64,000 bases of DNA from Gracilaria domingensis. Taxonomy: Eukaryota; Rhodophyta; Florideophyceae; Gracilariales; Gracilariaceae. The DNA is taken from contig VCMS01000038.1 in the NCBI GenBank assembly GCA_022539475.1, positions 124,001-188,000 of the forward strand, written 5' to 3'. A program made the translations under genes and the position numbers. Below the pieces are notes generated by a model that was given only the letters and a program-made list of their open reading frames with translations, had not been told where the DNA came from and did not search any database. Of the stretch, positions 32,201-41,482 are shown piece by piece. Each line of letters starts with the position of its first letter. Position 1 is the stretch's first letter.

Positions 32201-34282
32201 TCTATCAACGATACTCTCGGACCAGAAGGATTATGCCCAACTCTACTGGTATTCGGCTCAATTCCACGACCTGCACGCAGCACGCCCGCCACAGTACAGT
32301 TGGAAAGATCCAAGGCAGTTGAAACTGCTACAAAGGCCGTTCAGAAGGAACACGCAAAACGGAAAGTAGCATTCGGGCTCAAATCGTACAATGGACCAAA
32401 GGGAAAGGAATATAGCGAGAAGCTGCAAAGACTGCCTGCAGGTGCTCAGGTCTATGTTTACCGAGAGAAATCGAAGAAGTGGGAAGGACCTCACACGTTC
32501 ATCAACATCGATGGTGAGACGGTTGTTGTACAGCTTCCTCATGGTCGCCGAATTTTTCGCTCTTGTGTAGTGAAACCCGTCATTGAATCTACTCTGGAAC
32601 AACCCCGAGTAGAGACAGAACAGATCGAAGATACTGTACAGAACAATCTACCCGAACCCAACCTTCATGAATCAGAAAACGTGCAAGGGAATAATGATGT
32701 TTTGTTATCAGACGCGATTCTTTCTGAGATGTTTGGTGAGGACACAGCTATGAGCACTTTATCCACAGCGAGTGAAGAACACGATTTCATTCAGTCAAGG
32801 AAAGACGAGCTAGAGGGGCTGAAGAGACGAGGCACTTTCGAAGTAGTTGACATTGAGACCGTACCAGAAGGGACAAGAATTTATGGATCGAGGTGGGTGG
32901 ATATATTGAAGACCGCTAATGGCCGTACGATTGAAAAGTCTCGACTAGTTGCTCAGAATTACAAGGACCGCGGCGCATTGAATATAGAGACAAGGTCACC
33001 AACTGTCAGCAGATTAGGACAAAGATTGGCCATCGCCCTAGCAGCCATGTTTGAGACACACGATACATATGTACGAGATATCTCCCAGGCTTACATACAA
33101 TCGCAGTCGAAAATCGAACGAGACATATTTCTTCGTCCGCAACCCGAGATGAAACTAGGAAGGAACAAGGTATTGAAGGTTCTAAAACCACTCTATGGTA
33201 TCCCGGAGAGCGGACTACACTGGTTTCTTACCTACCAAGAGCACCACAAGAAACGCCTTAATATGAGACCAACCAATGTAGATCCATGTGTGTTGTATCG
33301 ACGTAGCGGTTCTAAAGTGGACGGGATGACAATATTACAGGTAGATGACTCTTTTGGGCATGGGAACGATAACTTTCTAGAAGACGAGGAAAACGAATCC
33401 GTTATTTTTCAGTCTAAACCACGAAAAAAACTTACAGCAGGAGAATCTACGACCTTCAATGGCATGAACATAAGGAAAGAAGTGGGTAACATTATGACTG
33501 TCACACAGACGGAGAAACTGAAGTCGCTGAAATATCCTGAGAACGCAGCAGACTTTGCCAGTGTAAGAGCTCAAGTTCAGTATATTGGTTGCTGCACCAG
33601 ACCAGATATGTGTGCACCTTCTCAAATCTTGGCAAGCGCTGTCAGCAAACCTCAAGCTGCCGATCTGAAGCAAATGAAGAAGATCGTTGACCGATGCCGC
33701 AGCACAGCAGAAGTAGGGTTAAAGTTTGTTCCATTGGATTTGAATTCGACTCGTATCATGCTATTTACGGATTCCTCTTTCGCAAATGTATCTGATCTGA
33801 AGTCTCAACTTGGTTTTGTTATTTTACTGGTGGATAAGGATAACAGAGCAAACATAATACACTACGGCAGCATGAGATGCAAGCGAGTGGCTCGTTCAGT
33901 TCTTGCGGCAGAGATCCAAGGATTGGTTTATGGATTTGACAATTGTTACGTTGCTCAGAGTATGATACAAGAAGTAACAGGACGGAAGATACCAATCGAT
34001 GCCTATGTTGATTCTCGTACGCTCTTTAATGTTATAGCCAAGAGTGGCTCTACTCTGGAAAAGAGACTTCAAATTGATGTCGCGGCATTGAAGGAAAGCC
34101 ATTCAAAAGGAGAGCTTCGTTACTTAGCCTGGATACCAGGACTCGAAAACGTATCAGACGGTCTGACCAAGGGACTGATTGGGAATACTCATCCGCTATG
34201 GAACGTAATGTTGACGAACTCAATCACACTGACACCGACCGGATGGATTGAGCGTAAGAAATTATCAAGAATGGATAACTAA
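29279..34282 (+). CDS. Gag-Pol polyprotein of the young copia
   Basis: 1667 codons in one frame. Gag comprises about residues 1-520, with a zinc-knuckle variant CYVCGENHLARTRH. The protease region contains LYIDTCANRSSVMS, near residue 640-650. The integrase has an HHCC zinc finger (LHRVFGHPSV...CATC), then the DDE core (VDIMYVNNKPVF, LRIDQGSNFISKEF, HVERYHGPL). The RT has GTRIYGSRWVD, DISQAYIQSQS, KPLYGIPESGLHW, LQVDDSFGHG and TRPDMCAPSQIL. RNase H has LFTDSSFANVSDLKSQLGF. Order Gag-PR-IN-RT-RH is that of Ty1/copia. The RT and RNase H resemble the branch common in fungi (SQLGF, CKRVARSVLAAE) more than plant copias. Confidence 0.95.
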   Translation: MVNRNCNIYLDYVMTDEVSGIAHGELSEAHQVQALNADALRDFSNALYNAIGDPDLPPPDASEEEMRKYRDEVEAYGKEMLATFESTKLQNEALWFEFTSVFRPASIPNMSRFLVIKWIDFLTNRGVWVKRKQGYPRKRALGECLMQNRFVPTGTGEPASHGNIVANQTGHQYGQDRNDNAEAVVLHPQNPRSTCNEQHEEVFVEPANRSVRDEVPQIIRQEPTELSREAQRSRLQDVLPNICSNLPDRITQSKGYNSGQPPDENEKNSGKGTHSLLKLCQGRPRFSGRLQDDLQGTLEFYDAMAKRCRLTDIEKAEYLPTMLDGAALKFYLRNYRDGDPYEGILQKFIDNYMNPEEKNRALLVWQSMRLSQAMRESPEKSELAVFMSFYEKLVNLQQQLDPAYRNDNFLRDQLIVSIDMEKITQALRERIPSTSQEARSRIATFLSSDPRSADSFVVSSDRRKTRDHFANYSLGHKYGGDARKHLKGHHRKRMDSNSRKLSSRWISGKRGCYVCGENHLARTRHSPQEVKAAIDRLKSKRPSAYITIEDLAYIVDEVTGDEDSNVDEHDANVVYSSDSDSDSEWSEEDAAYIIEDDMNLHETDEVLLANASLVHGIGFHRDMNQALATMEAELREGERDEFKGLYIDTCANRSSVMSYAQYKAYCEQFDVPCQIDRNNVKRLRGIGGSSQPLGTATIPVPFKDLNLVIDITFQIVQDKVPSLLSMKDMIENGLEISLQRREVMYKHLRQDLTFRNYFLIHNWKREDLTYSLYTETELRKLHRVFGHPSVNAFTNLLKRARPDEMDAKVREAIEDLTKSCATCAVNAPRPRRFKLTVGTDDLRFNHIVAVDIMYVNNKPVFHAVDEATHFNSALFLKRVTSSEVWKAFLRCWSRLYLGPPDFLRIDQGSNFISKEFHELSEAEGITVLEAPIESPSTMTHVERYHGPLRVAYTKIRESLPRAETDADCLQMAVKSINDTLGPEGLCPTLLVFGSIPRPARSTPATVQLERSKAVETATKAVQKEHAKRKVAFGLKSYNGPKGKEYSEKLQRLPAGAQVYVYREKSKKWEGPHTFINIDGETVVVQLPHGRRIFRSCVVKPVIESTLEQPRVETEQIEDTVQNNLPEPNLHESENVQGNNDVLLSDAILSEMFGEDTAMSTLSTASEEHDFIQSRKDELEGLKRRGTFEVVDIETVPEGTRIYGSRWVDILKTANGRTIEKSRLVAQNYKDRGALNIETRSPTVSRLGQRLAIALAAMFETHDTYVRDISQAYIQSQSKIERDIFLRPQPEMKLGRNKVLKVLKPLYGIPESGLHWFLTYQEHHKKRLNMRPTNVDPCVLYRRSGSKVDGMTILQVDDSFGHGNDNFLEDEENESVIFQSKPRKKLTAGESTTFNGMNIRKEVGNIMTVTQTEKLKSLKYPENAADFASVRAQVQYIGCCTRPDMCAPSQILASAVSKPQAADLKQMKKIVDRCRSTAEVGLKFVPLDLNSTRIMLFTDSSFANVSDLKSQLGFVILLVDKDNRANIIHYGSMRCKRVARSVLAAEIQGLVYGFDNCYVAQSMIQEVTGRKIPIDAYVDSRTLFNVIAKSGSTLEKRLQIDVAALKESHSKGELRYLAWIPGLENVSDGLTKGLIGNTHPLWNVMLTNSITLTPTGWIERKKLSRMDN

Positions 34283-34324
34283 GACTATGTTTGACAAATT
34301 TTGTCAAAAGAAAAGTTTTTGGAG

Positions 34325-34913
34325 TGTAGATTTTTCTATGATTACATGGGAGGATTTGTATGGACATGCAATACTTATATATGCATAAGCAGCAATGCAT
34401 ATCAGATATTGATTTTGTAATGTTGGAGAGATGTCGATTGCATGGCGGATTGGAAAGTGAACAAGAAATAAGTTAGGCAGTAATCGGTATACAAATCAGA
34501 AGAGTACATGAAAGAGATAATATATAGAACAGTAGAGTTGTCTTAGAAAGTAGTATAAATAGGGTGGGTGCGGATACTACATGATTGACCTCCTCGGACA
34601 ATCATCAAGTAAAAGCAAATAACATCCAACTATCAGGAACCATCTCCGATGCGGGAGACCGCGCAACTGAGTTGCAACTACTTGTAGTAAGTTAACGAAC
34701 CACGAAGCGTTATACACTAACCTTGCGTTTGTATCGACCTCTACTGCGTGTGGAATCGACAGGTCCGTTCTACCGCAGCACCATTGGGTGCCGCATACCG
34801 TTCGCATCTGTGAGAATAAAGGACGTACGAAAACAGCCTCACTGGGGGCCGTGGATACTGATCTTTATTGAATTGTCACCGGCTTCGAGCCGATTGAAGC
34901 CCAGGTTTCGACA
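34325..34913 (+). repeat. 3' LTR of the young copia
   Basis: 589 bp, identical to the 5' LTR as read. It is followed by the second copy of GTTTG. Confidence 0.95.
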
Positions 34914-35066
34914 GTTTGAAACTACGGATATGTTTTCGTGAACCTATTTTCATGCAGCTTGGAAACGTGTTCTGGTACAGGAGATAATATATCACATCCC
35001 ACAGGAGAGAATGTATCTTCTAGGAACACGAAGCTGTGCGGTCTCCCTGGACTCATTACTGTTTTC

Positions 35067-36048
35067 TGTAGAGCAAAACCCCAGCGATGGGATCGTCTCT
35101 CAAAGCGTTCGAGTCCTTGCTCTCTGGACGAGGTGAACTCAGTGGTGAGCCCTCCGAACACGGAGAGTGCGTGTGTAAGACCGCCCGTGGTACGGGATAT
35201 ACCTACGGAGGTTGATGGGTGAACGGGCCTGATCCAAAAATCCGGCGAAAAGGAACGGAATGGTCGAGCTGGAAGGTACAGAAGAGCGGTGTAAGCCCTA
35301 GGCAAATGGGAAAAGAAAGGGAAGCCAAACGAGAAAAGAGAGGAATCTCAAGGCGGGACGTGCGGCAAGCGGCAACAGACTCGCCGCCGGGAGACGACAA
35401 TGTGTATTCAGCCCACGCGGCACAACTCTATACAGAGACGGAAACGCTACCAATTGTAGTAAAAGCAGAACAATTGCACAAAATAAGAAACAAGAACAGT
35501 CCGAAAACACGTAAGAAAACAGCTCGAAGGCAAGGCCACAATGGTCAGTATTGACTGAATGATTCCGAGGGATGAAGCTGAGTCGTACCGTACGTGGTGT
35601 TCCTCCGGAAGGAGTTGTACACTTCGCGATGGCGAAACAGTTCAGAGCCAAACTCGGTTACCCTTTACTGAGGGGTGGAGGTGGCCGCGAGGTCACCTCT
35701 TTATATCGTAACCGATTACTTAGTTAAACTAAATTAAATAAATAAAGTGCACGCTTGTGCAGGTCCACACACGTGGAAGGTGTGCAACCCGCGGCAGCGG
35801 CCAGTAAACTATTCGACTATCGAACCAAATTCACCTGTGAAAGGGTCAAAATAACCACGCGCGTACACGCGACCATTCAGTGATAACCTGCTATTGCTGG
35901 CGCCAACCTCAGGGGGTACCAAATAAAATTAGCCAGAAATCCCCAAAATTGGGCCATTCTTCATACAACTTTTCATGACGGATACGTCTCGCATGGCGAG
36001 TTATGGAGCACTATCGTCAACAATTCCGCGCAATCGCGTTGTCCTACA
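35067..36048. mobile_element. Solo LTR, family A (982 bp)
   Basis: The ends are TGTAGAGCAAAA at 35,067 and GTCCTACA at 36,048. The flanks are TTTTC (35,062-35,066) and TTTTT (36,049-36,053), four of five matching. It is homologous along its length to 6579-7530, with many substitutions and small gaps. It is inserted in the interior of the 12.6 kb element, a little right of the young copia. Confidence 0.8.
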
Positions 36049-37086
36049 TTTTTGGAGGGTCAACCTTCTAGAAACCTGCTGCTACTTATATAACACCTAA
36101 CAGTCATGTTGAGTCTGTGATTATGAACACGTGCATGAGTTGGTTACACTGGCAGAGTTCCAGTACGCCGGTAATCAGTCAAGAAGTTGCTGAGGTGTAG
36201 GAATCTGGAAAGCCACTGCTAACGCCAGCGCACGTCTATGATAGTCGACATAACCATTTGGAAAAGTTGCAGTGTCCTCATCGATACGATATTCTACGTC
36301 GTCAGAAAGTATTCCGGTACATTGATGACCAGCCGAATGGCCACAATGAGAAAATCCGGATAGTCCGGACAGAAGGCTGTCGGAGACACGGCACGCGAAG
36401 CTTCTGGTAACGCGTCCTTTGTTCATCACGCCGTTTTGAGTCCGAATAAGGCAACGAAAACTATTCTGTTGCGCATCGAGAAGCATGAGAGAGCCGCTGA
36501 AAATTCGTGGAATGGATAGGACCCATCGCAGCGGATCCAGTTGGTGTTCAATCGGCGTAATGCTCACAACACCTGGTACAGCCTCACTAAGATGAAGTAC
36601 TGCGAAGGAGTCCGCGGTACAAACTTGACAAATGCGGTATTCATTGTCAATGTCAACTCTCTTACCCGCCTTTGTAATGGTGACGGGGACAACCAGACGT
36701 TTATTATCGGGTAGTTCTCATTGCTCGGTTTTTGGTTGGATACGTTTGAGGGAGGAAGGATAGCAAGTGCTATAATGCTTGATCTCGATTTAACTCTGAA
36801 ACTGTCAAGGCAATTTGAATCACTTTCATTGAGAAGTCTTATTGAACGAGAAGTGCACTATAGAGGCACCTACCAACTGGACTTGATCACTCCAGTGAAC
36901 GTAGGTAACTTGGAAGCGTCTTACTCTGATTCAACATACCTTGCTTTTCATCGAATACCGAACCCGACTTATGGAAATAAGCTTTTCAAACGGCACGTTT
37001 AGTACAATTGGACTTGAAACGCATTCCTTCTCAAATCGTGTTGGTAACAAACCATTTCTGTTTACATCTCATGGATTGTGGGGCCC

Positions 37087-37671
37087 TGTTGTGATTCTCG
37101 AAGCAATGCTCCCGTTCGGACCGTATTATGAGGGCAGTCATGGCTTGCTACCGTGTGCGTCAGGTCCTGAATCTTCGTAATTTGTAGTACGTTGTAAGAC
37201 GAGGACGACGACCGAATTACCTGTACAAACCCAATATCTGGATTGGGCTCACCCCGGACAGAACTACACACACTACTGGCGAGCACAGTTAACTGTGACG
37301 TGGACGGAACTAATACCCAGTACCGGTGAAAATGATTTGCGGACTGTTGTATACCTCCGTACACTTCGTACCTTCAATAGAGCCGATCATATGAGCCGCA
37401 GTAGGCAAATATGCGCCGACGAGGATGTCATTGCTGTACCTGATTACAGAGGTAGTTCGAGCTATTCTCTGGGCACTACTTAATAAACGCTTCTGGCGCA
37501 AAAGCCAGAAGCGGCCGAGGAGCAGAAGGCAGTGATGCAGAAGACGCAAGCCAGTTACCGCTCTCTCGGTGTGTCCATTATGTCTTTCTCCCTTGCTCCG
37601 TATCCTACTGCGACTTTTCCCCTTTTCTTAGTAGTATTCCTTACTCCGCCGATCCCTGAGACGCGCCAACA
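37087..37671. repeat. Right LTR of the 12.6 kb element
   Basis: 585 bp, same ends as the left copy, with about 16 substitutions and no length change. The AATAAA-hairpin pair is conserved (hairpin 37,488-37,513). A G-rich stretch (TTGTGGGGCCC) precedes it and could be a polypurine-like tract for a plus-strand element. Confidence 0.9.
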
Positions 37672-37676
37672 GAAAG

Positions 37677-38633
37677 GCACGAACGAAGCCTTGGCGATCA
37701 GAACCTCCTACAGAGGCCTACTTAACTCGAGAACGATGAAAATGCTTATTAAGCGGGAGTGAGCAAGCCATGTGCGTTGCTGACATAGCTGCGATTTGTG
37801 CCTACCTGTCCTTGGCACCACAAGTAGGTGAGCGCCATTTGTGACTGGGCAGCGGATACGTCGCCCCGACTCACTGACAAAGAATTTGGCTGGTAAGTAC
37901 TACATAGCCAAGTACGTGTGCGTGACGGAGTTCGATTTATACCAGCTCCGATCTGGTTCAAATGCGGCTTGACATGTTCTGACCGATTTCATCGGGTGTA
38001 CACTAGAATGGGCAAAATAGAGATGTCATGGGCAGTTCGGAATAAAGCCATGCAACTTGCTGAACATGTTGCGGGATGAAGGTGCGTCTGACCGTCATCA
38101 ATGGTTGAGAGTTGTGATGAAGCTCGGTTTGGTCGCTCATGTGTGATGTGGTATGGGTAATGCAACGGGCATCGCTCAGCTGAAAACTTCGTAAGAGCAG
38201 TGAAAGTCCTGCACGGTGTGACGCCCTTCGAAGACCAATCTGAGCTACTGCTTAGACCTGAAGTAGATAAAAAGCGATAGCAGGTGGGTGCCCCGCGCGT
38301 CCGTTCAATGCTTCGAGGAAATACGCATGGCACTGCCGCGCGACGCGACTCCAACAATGGAACCCAAGCAGTGAAGTGACGTGGCAAGCGGCTCGGAGAA
38401 GCTCATTCTGGCGCAGAATGGTAGTGTTAGTCGGTTGACGAGCCGCGTCGTCGTGGGAAGCAGTGCGCGGAACGCAGGCCTTTTTGCGAAGGTAAAATGC
38501 GTCATTTGCATCCATTAACCCTCGCAGTGCGCCCGCAGAGCAGACCCAGCTTAGCGCTTAGTAGTAAACCGCACTCCAATTACACTCCAAGTACCTTAAT
38601 TGCCTCCAATGAACCTCAGAACAGCGTCCAAAA
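37677..38633. other. Flank between the 12.6 kb element and the next copia
   Basis: No supported gene. A plus-strand stretch near 38.18-38.27 kb reads LAENFVRAVKVLHGVTPFED, which resembles protein but has no recognised family. The GC-rich part near 38.28-38.5 kb is open on the minus strand in two frames, taken as shadow. Confidence 0.3.
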
Positions 38634-39965
38634 ATGGAAAATATTTCTTCTAGGGGGGACACTGTGGAAGTTGGAGATGGCAAACGTATTCCAGTTTATG
38701 GTAAAGAAGATATACCAGTTACTACCGTTGTGCATGAGGAAAGAAAATCCTTGATTCTTTCTAATGTACAGTTTGTTCCTGACCTCAAGTTCAATCTGCT
38801 TTCTGTCTCGTCAATCAGAAGGAAAAGTTTCTTTGTTGTATTCAAAAGTGATGATCTTTATTTACGTAATACTTGCTTGGTGACAGATCCCCGTACAGCA
38901 GAGATACATCTCTTAGGCCTCGAATGTGTACATTTCGGATTGTACGAAGCTGTATTGAAAACGAAAGGAAGTATTGGAAGAGTCCTTATATCACGAAGTA
39001 ATGTTCAAAACTGCCTGTTGTGGCACAGACGTTTAAAGCACGGATGTGAAGACCATCTTCGCAAGAATGCTAGTTTGGTGGATGGTATGAATGCTGAACA
39101 TGTTTTGGATGGAGAAAATTGTGACAATTGTAATATATCGAAGTCTACTCGTGATAGTAGGCCTGCAAGCTTGGACAATCGTGCAGCACGTGAGCTTGGA
39201 GACTTAGCCCATTCAGACGTTGTTGGACTAATCCGTGCTCAATCGGTTGGTGGGGCACGTTACTATGTGACTCTATATCAAGACAAAAGTTGTTACTCAA
39301 TGGTCAAGTTCCTACGCCGACGTTCAGAAGTTCCAAATGCCGTGAGAAAGATGATATCAGAACTTGAAACGCTCCTCGAGAAACGTCTGAAGGGTATCCG
39401 ATTTGATAATGCAAATGAATATCTCTCGGGTGACTTGCAGAATTGGTTACGTGAACGCGACACTACAACTGAGCCCGTGGCCCCGTATAGCCCAGAGTCA
39501 AATAAAAGGGCGGAAAGGCTAAACTGTACTCTCAATGATGCAGCAAGGACGATGCTGTTATCTATCTCTCACTTCCCAGAGAGGAGCAGTCTTTGGGCTG
39601 AAGCAGTCATTACTGCAAACTATCTCATAAACATTATGTATACCTCGGCCTCCACCGAAGATTGCACACCGTATGAGGCAGTGTTTGGTACCCGTCCCAA
39701 TGTCTCCCACGTGAGAATATTTGGAGCACTTGCGTATGATCACATTCCAATGAATAAACAGAAGGGCAAATTTGAACCAAAAGCACAGAAAGGTATTTTA
39801 GTAGGGTTTGAGAAAGGTAACTCATACAGGATCTTCTATCCAGACAGTTTGACGTTCTCGGTATCGAGGGATGTTCAATTCGACGAAATTACTCTCGGAT
39901 GGCAACCAAATCCTACTGCAGAAGAAAGTATTGATCTTTCAGAACTTTGGCGAAAGCAAGGATGA
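38634..39965 (+). CDS. Copia protease end and integrase
   Basis: 443 codons. The start is the stretch after the protease active site (VEVGDGKRIPVYG, LKFNLLSVS). A GAG-pre-integrase zinc finger follows (LWHRRLKHG ... CDNCNISKS). The DDE core has DLAHSDVVGLIRAQSVGGAR, IRFDNANEYLSGDL and SNKRAERLNCTL. The C-terminal part has the usual IFGALAYDHIP and KGILVGFEKGNSYRI. It belongs to the split copia. Confidence 0.85.
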   Translation: MENISSRGDTVEVGDGKRIPVYGKEDIPVTTVVHEERKSLILSNVQFVPDLKFNLLSVSSIRRKSFFVVFKSDDLYLRNTCLVTDPRTAEIHLLGLECVHFGLYEAVLKTKGSIGRVLISRSNVQNCLLWHRRLKHGCEDHLRKNASLVDGMNAEHVLDGENCDNCNISKSTRDSRPASLDNRAARELGDLAHSDVVGLIRAQSVGGARYYVTLYQDKSCYSMVKFLRRRSEVPNAVRKMISELETLLEKRLKGIRFDNANEYLSGDLQNWLRERDTTTEPVAPYSPESNKRAERLNCTLNDAARTMLLSISHFPERSSLWAEAVITANYLINIMYTSASTEDCTPYEAVFGTRPNVSHVRIFGALAYDHIPMNKQKGKFEPKAQKGILVGFEKGNSYRIFYPDSLTFSVSRDVQFDEITLGWQPNPTAEESIDLSELWRKQG

Positions 39966-40114
39966 CAATCGTAATGGAAATTCCAACATGGAGGAAGGAG
40001 GAGATTTTGTCACTGCAAGTGATGGAAACCATGCTGATGCTGATGTTGAGCAAATGAAGCTACAGTTCTTAGATGATCAAGGCAATATCGATCGAGAACT
40101 GATTAAGTACTACC

Positions 40115-40617
40115 TGTTGGTGTGTCTCAGAGGTAGGCAGAATTTTGGTACAAAATCGTTCCAGAAATCGGAAGGAAAACAAGACCGATCAAAAAGAAGT
40201 GATAGTGAAAGAGGGAAAAAGAAAGGAGGACGAAGAGAGAAGGAGCGTGTGAAAACGGTGGGCAAGGTGGGCACACCGAGGGAGCAAGAAAAGGGTTTGC
40301 GTACCCGAGGTCTCTGCCTCTTCTCCCTCGGTTGCTTCCGACGAAGGAGCCGGAGGCTTTTATTTCGAAGTGCCCATGCATCAGTTGCAAGATTTTCGCT
40401 GTGTACATTTACAGCAAGGACGTTCCTATGGGCGCAAATGTTCGCATTGTGCCTCATACACAAAGTGGGAATGAAGGTACGGATGCATTGGCATGTCTGC
40501 AAGTGCCACGAACTTATTATTGCCAACTCGGGTTGTGTTCATCGCCCACGTGATGACCATATGCGCTGACCGTAGATCTGTAGAAAACTTTGCAGTCCGA
40601 ATCACAGCAATCCAACA
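40115..40617. mobile_element. Probable solo LTR in the integrase-RT linker of the split copia
   Basis: The block starts TGTTGGTGTG and ends AATCCAACA (TGTTGG...CCAACA). It interrupts the acidic linker between integrase and RT: copia-like text stops at RELIKYY and resumes with VAIPADRINNPNGS. A strong purine tract is present (about 40,150-40,300). Flanks CTACC and CCAAC are a poor match, so the target duplication is unconvincing. Confidence 0.4.
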
Positions 40618-41482
40618 CCAACGAAGTAGCAATCCCTGCTGACAGGATCAACAATCCGAACGGGAGCACTGCTGGAGGAATTACAACACTAGCCTGCAGA
40701 ACCTCGAAGTTCAGGCAGAGTCCGAAGTGCTCCTCAAAGATTTAGTCCCGATGCCATGGTGGCAATTCAGCTGATTTATTTAATGGGAGCTAATGATACT
40801 GACATACCATCCACATCTGAAGAGGCAATGTCTCGAAATGAACGAGAACAATGGCACCAAGCAATGAAGAGTGAGATGTATAATCTTCGTCAGAGGAGAG
40901 TAATTGAATTGACAGAACCACCTGCTTATGCTCGCCCTATTCCATGTAGGTGGGTGTTTGATTACAAACGAAACAAGAATGGTTATTTCACCAGGTATAG
41001 AGCTCGAGTTGTTGCTAAAGGTTTTATGCAGCAGCATGGCATTGACTACTCTGATGTGTTTGCTCCGGTTGCGAAGTGCACTGCAGTTCGTGCAGTTCTT
41101 CCGTTCATTGTTGACAAGTAGATGTACTTCATGAGGGTTAAAATTAATGGTGCATTTCTGTATGGAAATCTCGGGGAAGAAGTCTATATGAAGCAACCGC
41201 AAGGGTTTGAAGTTCAAGGTAGCGAACACTGTGTTTATCGCCTCTGAAAAGCAATATGTGGACTAAAGCAAGCTTACAAGTCTTTCAGAAAGTTCTTACA
41301 TCCTAAACTCGTCAATCTTGGTGCTACAGTATCCTCTGCGGATCCATAGTTGTATGTCGTAAAGCGAAACCGGAGAGTCATGATGGTGCTTGTAGTATAT
41401 GTGGACGATGTGCTTATAGCTGGGGGGAGTGTGTAGAGAAATGCATTATGAAATGTTACAGATATGTATCTGGATCTCGATG

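Larger units (their letters stand above)
28670..34913 (+). mobile_element. Complete young Ty1/copia element
   Basis: LTRs 28,670-29,258 and 34,325-34,913 are 589 bp each and identical as far as I can read, TGTAG...CGACA. The target duplication GTTTG is at 28,665-28,669 and 34,914-34,918. Each LTR has TATAAATA (28,899-28,906; 34,554-34,561) and AATAAA (29,160-29,165). One uninterrupted gag-pol frame fills the interior. A purine run AAAAGAAAAG lies just before the right LTR. It looks whole and very recent. It is inserted in the 12.6 kb element. Confidence 0.96.
25089..37671. mobile_element. 12.6 kb LTR element with gene-less interior (LARD-like), carrying nested insertions
   Basis: LTRs at 25,089-25,673 and 37,087-37,671, both 585 bp, begin TGTTGTGATTC and end GCGCCAACA. 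The flank GAAAG occurs at 25,084-25,088 and again at 37,672-37,676, exactly outside the pair and at neither inner side. This shows the LTRs are the two ends of one insertion. I counted about 16 differences between the LTRs (near 2.7%). After removing the nested copia (28,670-34,913) and solo LTR (35,067-36,048), the interior is about 4.2 kb. It shows no Gag, protease, RT or integrase motif. It fits a large retrotransposon derivative that depends on a helper. Strand is undetermined. Confidence 0.88.
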
